Part shown: one piece after another, positions 6,339 to 11,202 of the stretch
Position numbering within the stretch: the stretch's first letter is position 1
Layout of the letters: every line of letters begins with the position of its first letter
Assembly (NCBI GenBank): GCA_028565635.1
Contig: JAOXYB010055478.1
Coordinates: 1 to 11,202 of the forward strand
DNA length: 11,202 bases
Source of the DNA: Phoronis ovalis
Lineage: Eukaryota > Phoronida > Phoronidae
Reading direction: 5' to 3'
Notes under the pieces: generated by a model
The model's database searches: none
What the model was told of the DNA's origin: nothing
The model's input: the letters and a program-made list of their open reading frames with translations, nothing else
Position numbers and translations under genes: made by a program

Positions 6339-9300
6339 CTAATGAAACAAGAAAGCATGTTATAATAATTATAATGCATGATTGCTGAACTGGATACAGG
6401 ATGTTACAGGGTTCTTATTAGTAACCTTAGTCTTGTTAAACAATTTTTTAAATTAATTGGTCTTTTTATTATAAGATTGTGTATTACTACCTTGATAAGA
6501 GTTACGCATTTCGAAATGGAGATTACTCATTATTATTATGAACAAGAAAAACTAAAATTAAAACCTTAAGTAAATAGAAGGTGCATGCAAGTGGAAGTAA
6601 TCGATAGTTAATCGATACATTTTCATGTTTGTTCATTGATTGGGTGTAACACGAACGAAACATCTAATTTGCCTTTTAGACAAGATACATGTGTTAAATA
6701 CTCACAGTTGTAGACGTATCAACACTTTCCAAATTCACATGGAAATAGTCAGCTGATGCCGTGGAGATGCGCTCAGTCATCTGTGCCTCCTGCAAACCCT
6801 ATAAGGACATGCATGTATAAATCGTAATGTAGACATCTTGTGAGTTTCGCACATAATAACTTGCTATAGATGTATAGTAGACCACAAACGAATCCGGGAC
6901 ACGAATATTAGTACACAAGGGTAAATATTTAAAACTGTCCACAGGTCCGTCAGATGGGGGGGGGGGAGGGAGCGTTGGGTGCGAACGCACCCCCTTTTGA
7001 AATGGGAGGAAAATATTTAATGAAAACGCATCCCCCTTTTGAAATGGGAGGACCATTAATGTAATGTTAACGCTCCCCCTTTTTGAAATAGTAACGCACC
7101 CCCCTTTTGAAGTGACATGAAAACATGCGCACGTCCCCCTTTGGAAGAGAAATAATATTTTTTTAACATTAGCACTTATTGCATTTAATTATTGTGGAGC
7201 GTATTATTACAATTGGAGCAGAAATGATTTTTTTTTGCTTGTCAATTTTTTCTGGTACCAAGGAGCGTTTCAGCGACCTTTTTCGATTACTGAACTGATA
7301 TTTTCTGGAATCGCTGATTCTAAAAACACCACAAACGCATCCCCTTTTGAAAAAGTGTCTGACGGCCCTGGTCCAGTTGCATGTACATTTGTACCTACAA
7401 AATTATTCCACATTTTAAAAATGTAGTAAGATTCAATTCAGAATATGAGAATTCGTTGCTGTTTGATGCTTGGCGATAGGGTAAAACGCTAACACAGTAC
7501 AGCGATCCATATTTAATCTTAATATCTGACAGCTCTATTGCTATACTACTTTCTAAATGCGATTTGTCGTAAATTTGGTAAAACAATTATTTTGCGTAAT
7601 GCCATATACATTCAATTGTTACATGTTACAATATAACGCAAATCCATAAAAAAAATCATTGAAAAATGCTATAATAAATAAGCACAATCCCAGTAGCGTA
7701 GCTTAGAACTCACGTATGCCTCGTTGTGCCAGTCCACTTTAGGCTGTTTATCTGATCTCAGTAATTTAAGATGATACACGTCATCATCTTGCAAAGAATT
7801 TAAACTCAGATCATCGTCTCTGTAAAAAAGTAAATCACGTACAGTAACTAAGAAAAATATGTTTTAAAATCGACAAAAGTAATAACGTACCTCACTCAAA
7901 TAAATCCATCACCACCGCAGCATTTTATACTAAAAATACATTTCAAAACTACATTACTTTGAAGTTTATTAAACTGTTGTAAGCATTTTAATGGAAACGA
8001 ATTAATCTGTACTATTTAAAGGTTCATATATACACTTCTATTTTCTTACTAATGAGCGTATTTATCAATTTGGGATGGCGATAAATAGGCCTATACTGAT
8101 TAAAAATTCGCGTAATTACCTTTGGAAATAACTAAAACAATGAGTAATTTTGACCTTTAATCAGGATTAAAAGAAACATACCTGGCCTTATATTTATTGT
8201 TTGCTTTCTTGAATTTAACGGCAAACATTATGACGATGATGATCAGAAGTAGTATAAGGCCGCCAGCTATTCCACCAACAAAGGCGAAGACGGTCACTTT
8301 GGACATACACTCGCCATATTCACTAACAACGGTAATCTTAATCGTACCTTCTGGACACCTGCAACGAATAAAAAACATATATTTTAATACAGAAACATCT
8401 GTATATGTTCATAAAGCAAGTTACTAAGTGAATATGGTTCTATTTTAACATTTACACTTTTGGCAGATAACAGTACATATCCAAAGGCAGGCACTAAACT
8501 AAAATCAATGTTACATCAAACAACATTGCATTTTATTGGCTCATGTTGCATGAACTAAATTTTGTGGTTCTTCATAAAGTATTGATATTTATATAACAGA
8601 TACTGTTTGCCACGTAGTTTCCTTTAAAACTGAATTGTTACCTGCAACTAGCATTGTAATTTAGATCCAAAACGCAAAGTCCATTCTTTCCGCACATATC
8701 CTTCTCAATAATAGTTCTGCATTTTGACGAGCATGTTAAGCTGAACGTTTCAGGTTCTTGGATGCAATTGAATCCTTTCGGACACTTGTCTTCAGAACAA
8801 AGAGCTCGTAGTTTCTTCTTCGCTGTGGAGATTAAATATTACATGTTTTAAATGTGCACTTCAATACAGTTTAATACAATACAATTGTGAGTTGATTGGC
8901 ATCTATTACAACACGTTTTCGCGTGTACTGTACTCAAAAATTAAATCTGGAAAGCTTTTGAGTAAATAACGGAAAGCAGAGAAAGAATTCAGATTTACTA
9001 TATAATTCATCTCACCTACGTCCACTGCGTTTTGCATGCTGGTTGCAGTATAATTTCTATCTACGTTGTATTTTATCCCACCAATGTCTACATCAATTGT
9101 TTGGTTCACAACGTCGATTATATTCTCAATAGCACCTATCAACATAGATGTATTCTGCTGCTCTTTGTACTGAGCTCCAGTTTCTATCAATTTTTCCAAA
9201 GCTAAAATGACCTCATAGTTGGCTATAATACTTCCATTCCTAATAAACCAAGATATATCTATAAATATATTTATATATATAAAGCTCGTTTTAGTTAAAC

Positions 9301-11202
9301 AACGTATAATCATACAAACAGTACAACAACAAAACTATCAAGAGTATGCAACTCTTACGGAAGCCCTTAGATGAAAATATCGAGCACCATTGTCATAGAT
9401 ACACGCGTTGTTTTATGTATCATCTGGGTTTAATTTAGATAAATTGTATCACGAATCTACATACCCACTACTTGCCTACTAAATTGACATAGCATAAATA
9501 CTTACCCAAATCCTGTAATTTTAATTTCTTGAAAACCAGGGATAGCTTGAAACAGTTTAGTAAGCTACAGAATAAAGGTTATTATTAGCAGCTTTAGAAA
9601 TTATACCTTTTCTAACTAAAACTAGTGTTATAATTACATATAATTAGTTCATTTTGTATTCTTTATAATATAGTAAAATTAGAAAACATTATAGAATTAC
9701 GTTGATAAGTTATGTAATAATTTTCATTGACAAAAAACGGTTTTCTCGTATGTAAGCGTTAATGAAACTCACTGTTACATTAAAATCCTTCTCCCACTTT
9801 TTGTATACATCAGTTTCGGGATTATATAAATCCTTTGTGAATTTGGCTTCTACCTTGATTTCGAATTTAAGATTAACGGTTTGACCATCTAAAGCGATAA
9901 AAGAAAACTATTGATTAAATGTTATTAAATAGTGTTATTTTTAACATTTTGGTACATATTGAAATAATTTTTTTATCAGCGTGAGTGAAATAGAACCTAT
10001 ATGTATTATGATTCCAAAATATCAGAACTTTTGAGTCTGTTGATTTTTAGGAAAATTCTTGTTTTGCAAATACCAATTACAAATTTCTTGTAGACGACGG
10101 ACATTTTGGATAATGAAGGCATCTGGCTAATCTTGAAAATGAATAGCATGACCTACTATTATATTTCTGAAATATAGTGAAAAGGACTACACGTGTATAA
10201 AATATTCCTTTCTTAAAATCACAATGGAAATTTAGCGGCTTTTTGAACTTATTTGCATTTATTGCCAAATAAGCGAATTTATATGATTGATATGTATATT
10301 ATGTATAGACATAGCACATACTACTAAGTCACTGTTACAGCGACTTGTAAACTATTTAAAGAATAATTCAGAAATGCTATAGTTTATTTATGCATTTGCT
10401 TAAAAGTCGTAGCGCAATAAGAACACGCATACCTAAAATCACAGGTTCCTCTTCGGGCACTGATTGTTTTGTAGAGCTTTCTGCAGGTAAAGTGGTTGTT
10501 GAGCTTTTGGTACTTTGAACTGTTGTTGAGCTTTTCGTAGCTGTGGTAAGGTTTTCTGATGAATAGCTAACAGTATGTTCAGTTGTTTGCTTAGGTATGG
10601 CATTAGTTTCTGAAGGAGTTACGGTAGTTCCTGTTGTATTATATGTTGTCGTAGCTGTTGTGGTGCTTTTTGATGTACTAGATGTTGTAGAAGATGCTGT
10701 GAAAGCTTCTGTTGTAGTAGATGTTGTAGTAGTACTGGCATATTTCAGTGTTGTTCTTGGAGGAATACTCGTAGATATCAGAGTTATTGTTGGAGGATTA
10801 CTGGTAGATTTCATTGTTGTTGCTGTTGGATGATTAATGGAAGAATTTAGTGTTGTTGCTGTAGTAGTACTGGAAGATTTCAGTGCTGATGTTGGAGGAT
10901 TTGTTGGAAGATTACTGGTAGAATTCAATGTTGTTGTTGTTGGAGGATTACTGGTAGAATTCAGTGTTGTTGTGGTTGTTGTTGGAGGATTACTGGTAGA
11001 TTTCAGTTTTGTTGTTGTTGTTGTTGGAGGATTGCTGGTAGAATTCAATGTTGTTGTTGTTGGAGGAATACTGGTAGAATTCAATGTTGTTGTTGTTGGA
11101 GGATTACTGGTAGAATTCAATGTTCTTGTTGTTGGAGGATTACTGGTAGAATTCAGTGTTGTTGTGGTTGTTGTTGGAGGATTACTGGTAGATTTCAGTT
11201 TT
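6183..11202 (-). CDS. SEA/EGF-like transmembrane mucin, 3' part (9 exons, 5' end outside window)
   Basis: This is a spliced gene on the minus strand. The exons are 10433-11202, 9773-9888, 9506-9564, 9016-9239, 8642-8822, 8182-8358, 7714-7819, 6706-6798 and 6183-6338. All junctions are GT-AG and the phases agree throughout (1, 0, 2, 1, 2, 2, 0, 0). The joined frame has no internal stop and gives at least 626 residues. Numbering from the window edge: mucin repeats and Ser/Thr-rich stalk 1-256, SEA domain about 258-380, ten-cysteine EGF-like region 398-467, transmembrane helix about 471-497, cytoplasmic tail 498-626. This predicts a type I surface glycoprotein, probably of an epithelial or mucosal surface (role inferred from the family). 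The signal peptide and N-terminus lie beyond the right edge. The domain order resembles vertebrate MUC3/12/13/17-type mucins, but such architectures arise repeatedly, so no symbol is given. Confidence 0.87.
6706..6798 (-). CDS. Cytoplasmic tail exon 2
   Basis: The donor ACAACT|GTGAGT is clear, and the intron would hit a TAA two codons later. Two acceptors are possible nine bases apart: CCTTATAG|GGTTTG (exon from 6798, used here) and TTTGCAG|GAGGCA (exon from 6789). Both keep the frame, so the difference is inclusion of Gly-Leu-Gln. The 31 residues include A-D-Y-F-H-V-N-L, where Y-F-H-V fits the loose YxxPhi sorting pattern; that function is only a suggestion. No domain is recognised. The exon lies beyond the intronic transposon at 6942-7370. 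Confidence 0.7.
6942..7370. mobile_element. Short non-autonomous DNA transposon (MITE-like) in a mucin-gene intron
   Basis: The element is bounded by 13-bp inverted ends: CAGGTCCGTCAGA at 6942-6954 and TCTGACGGCCCTG at 7358-7370 (one mismatch when inverted). The 5-bp word GTCCA lies directly outside both ends (6937-6941 and 7371-7375), as expected of a target-site duplication. The 429-bp body has no coding capacity for a transposase. It contains an 11-G run (6956-6966) and repeated AACGCAyCCCC motifs. Ends starting CAGG are common in hAT-type elements, but a 5-bp duplication is not their usual 8 bp, so the superfamily is left open. It sits in the 915-bp intron between the two tail exons. Confidence 0.72.
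6984..7352. repeat. Internal motif repeats of the intronic element
   Basis: A motif of the form AACGCAyCCCCCTTTTGAAATGGGAGG occurs six times on the plus strand in decreasing quality: near 6984, 7025, 7069, 7093, 7127 and, separated from the rest, 7333 beside the right inverted end. Spacing varies from about 24 to 44 bases among the first five. Internal tandem motifs near the ends are typical of non-autonomous DNA transposons, where they may bind the transposase; that role is inferred. Confidence 0.7.
7714..7819 (-). CDS. Cytoplasmic tail exon 1 (acidic)
   Basis: The acceptor is TTTTTTACAG|AGACG and the donor is GCATAC|GTGAGT. It codes for 35 residues after completing an Arg codon. It is acidic, with two D-D-D clusters (DDDLSLNSL and DDDVYHLKLL), and ends W-H-N-E-A-Y. 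I recognise no named domain. If the downstream intron were retained, the frame would read about 14 more codons to a TAG and give a shortened tail. The support is phase consistency and good splice sites rather than homology. Confidence 0.75.
7820..8181 (-). other. Intron between transmembrane and first tail exon (362 bp)
   Basis: The donor is GTATGT and the acceptor is TTTTTTACAG. I see no coding sequence or mobile-element ends inside. Confidence 0.75.
8182..8358 (-). CDS. End of EGF-like module, transmembrane helix and stop-transfer exon
   Basis: The acceptor is ATTCGTTGCAG|GTGTCC and the donor is GGCCAG|GTATGT. The exon opens with C-P-E-G and the last EGF-like cysteine (visible residue 467). 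A hydrophobic segment of about 27 residues follows (about 471-497, rich in G-G then L/I/V), and then the basic stop-transfer K-F-K-K. The run of positive charge after the helix places the N-terminal mucin side outside the cell (type I topology). The minus-strand ORF continues a few codons past the donor to a TAA; the strong donor and the in-frame continuation in the next exon favour splicing. Confidence 0.88.
8642..8822 (-). CDS. Cysteine-rich EGF-like exon
   Basis: The acceptor is TCTCCACAG|CGAAG and the donor is TGCAG|GTAACA (phase 2 out). It encodes 59 complete residues with cysteines at visible positions 398, 403, 409, 420, 424, 433, 439 and 449; two more follow in the next exon. The last six (424, 433, 439, 449, 451, 467) fit an EGF-like module, including the typical C-G-K-N-G-L-C loop and the C-R-C-P-E-G turn across the splice junction. 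The first four could be a truncated second module or a separate disulfide knot. EGF-like units next to the SEA domain are usual in MUC3/12/13/17-type mucins. One sequon (N-A-S) lies just before the junction. Confidence 0.85.
9016..9239 (-). CDS. SEA domain exon 3 with G-S-I-I cleavage-type motif
   Basis: The acceptor is TTTATTAG|GAATGG and the donor is GTAG|GTGAGA (phase 1 out). The exon opens with N-G-S-I-I-A-N-Y-E-V, which matches the SEA signature around the self-cleaved G|S bond (G-S-V-V-V in classical mucins). The predicted bond is between visible residues 317 and 318. The following helix (about LALEKLIETG) and the remainder up to Asp-Val complete and extend the SEA fold. Sequons are present at N-G-S, N-T-S, N-Q-T and N-Y-T. 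Reading upstream of the acceptor stays open only into intron sequence, so the longer unspliced ORF to 9313 should not be used. Cleavage itself is inferred from the motif. Confidence 0.87.
9506..9564 (-). CDS. SEA domain exon 2 (short, 59 nt)
   Basis: This small exon would be missed as an ORF. The acceptor is TTCTGTAG|CTTACT and the donor is TTTGG|GTAAGT. It encodes LTKLFQAIPGFQEIKITGF plus two bases of a Gly codon. The pattern (hydrophobic helix end, 'I-P-G-F', then an alternating I-K-I strand running into G-F) is the central part of a SEA domain just before the cleavage turn. It joins in frame to both neighbours, which is strong support for a real exon despite its length. Confidence 0.85.
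9773..9888 (-). CDS. SEA domain exon 1
   Basis: The acceptor is CGCTTTAG|ATGG and the donor is AACA|GTGAGT. The first two bases complete an Asp codon with the mucin exon. The next 38 residues begin GQTVNLKFEIKVEA and contain FTKDLYNPETDVY. They fit the first beta strand and first helix of a SEA domain (hydrophobic strand, then F/Y-T-x-x-L-x-N-P-x-S/T-x-x-Y). The exon ends with the sequon N-V-T. SEA domains are extracellular modules found close to the membrane in mucins and adhesion receptors. Phase 1 in, phase 0 out. Confidence 0.87.
9889..10432 (-). other. Intron between the mucin and SEA exons (544 bp)
   Basis: It is bounded by GTATGC at the donor and CGCTTTAG at the acceptor. It is AT-rich, and the short frame at 10077-10268 has no support as an exon. 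No repeat or element is identified. Confidence 0.7.
10433..11202 (-). CDS. Mucin (PTS) exon: Thr-rich tandem repeats and Ser/Thr stalk
   Basis: The frame is open for 256 codons and continues past the right edge. The distal part (about 10905-11202) consists of 12- to 14-residue units of the form LNSTSNPPTTTT or LKSTSNPPTTTTTT. Toward the SEA domain the units degenerate (residues about 100-150). They give way to an irregular Ser/Thr-rich stalk that ends in the acidic stretch PEEEPVIL. Thr is mostly coded by ACA, so the sense strand is A/C-rich and the plus strand shows GTTGTT runs. Such regions are densely O-glycosylated in mucins; each LNST unit also carries an N-S-T sequon. The donor is TTTTAG|GTATGC and leaves one base (phase 1). 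I saw no start codon or signal peptide, so this is an internal or late exon of a larger protein. Confidence 0.88.
10905..11202 (-). repeat. In-frame mucin repeat array with 192-bp (64-residue) higher-order period
   Basis: The basic unit is 36 bp (12 residues), with 42-bp variants carrying two extra residues. The stretch ending at 11010 recurs exactly about 60 bases long and ends again at 11202, an offset of 192 bp. That equals five units of 14+12+12+12+14 residues. Units differ in Asn/Ile before PP, in one Thr-to-Arg change, and in the length of the Thr run. The array reaches the window edge, so the copy number is unknown. Below about 10905 the units continue in diverged form to about 10740. 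Confidence 0.9.

Noticed and set aside
6378-6569. 63-codon plus-strand ORF in the last intron
   Set aside because: AT-rich, low-information peptide opposite a transcribed intron; no motif or splice support.
7235-7426. 63-codon plus-strand ORF in and beyond the intronic element
   Set aside because: It crosses the right end of the element and its target duplication, so it cannot be an ancestral gene of either; no domain seen.
8197-8427. Plus-strand ORF over the transmembrane exon
   Set aside because: It is antisense to the transmembrane exon, whose minus-strand reading has splice sites and a clear topology.
8906-9313. 135-codon ORF taken as a whole
   Set aside because: Only 9016-9239 is exon. 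Both ends run into introns past clear GTGAGA and TTTATTAG splice sites.
10597-10833. 78-codon Val-rich ORF on the plus strand
   Set aside because: It is antisense to the Thr-rich mucin exon; GTT and GTA codons are the complement of the Thr codons. No independent support.

Overview
The window looks like nuclear DNA from an animal. It is strongly AT-rich. Coding sequence is split into short exons bounded by GT-AG introns, with long non-coding stretches and relics of eukaryotic transposons. The gene type (a membrane mucin with SEA and EGF-like domains), compact introns of about 0.2-0.9 kb and many small non-autonomous DNA elements would suit a marine invertebrate such as a mollusc. That taxon is an inference; nothing in the sequence fixes it.

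Right half (6183-11202, minus strand): the 3' part of one gene. Nine exons join in frame into at least 626 residues. In protein order they give a Thr/Ser/Pro-rich mucin domain with tandem repeats (running off the right edge), a SEA domain over three exons with a G-S cleavage-type site, a cysteine-rich EGF-like region, one transmembrane helix, and a cytoplasmic tail of about 129 residues ending at TAA (6183-6185). The protein should stand on the cell surface, with a glycosylated stalk held to a membrane stub by a possibly self-cleaved SEA domain. The order resembles vertebrate MUC3/12/13/17-type transmembrane mucins, but I cannot claim orthology. The largest intron carries a 429-bp element with inverted ends and a 5-bp target duplication.

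Left half (1-6180): no convincing intact gene. It holds (i) a 693-bp element at 144-836 with short inverted ends, flanked by CCGG, with a related uninterrupted sequence just downstream (977-1100) that looks like an empty site; (ii) a diverged 59-bp dispersed repeat pair; (iii) an AATAAA-rich minisatellite at about 2820-3046; (iv) a perfect AGGTCA direct repeat; (v) a tRNA-Phe-like relic on the minus strand; and (vi) a frameshifted non-LTR reverse transcriptase fragment on the plus strand. The rest is AT-rich sequence in which I see no feature.

I did not find an evidently new enzymatic or defence system. The most distinctive items are the mucin, with its 64-residue higher-order repeat and uncharacterised tail, and the two small transposons whose boundaries can be read directly.
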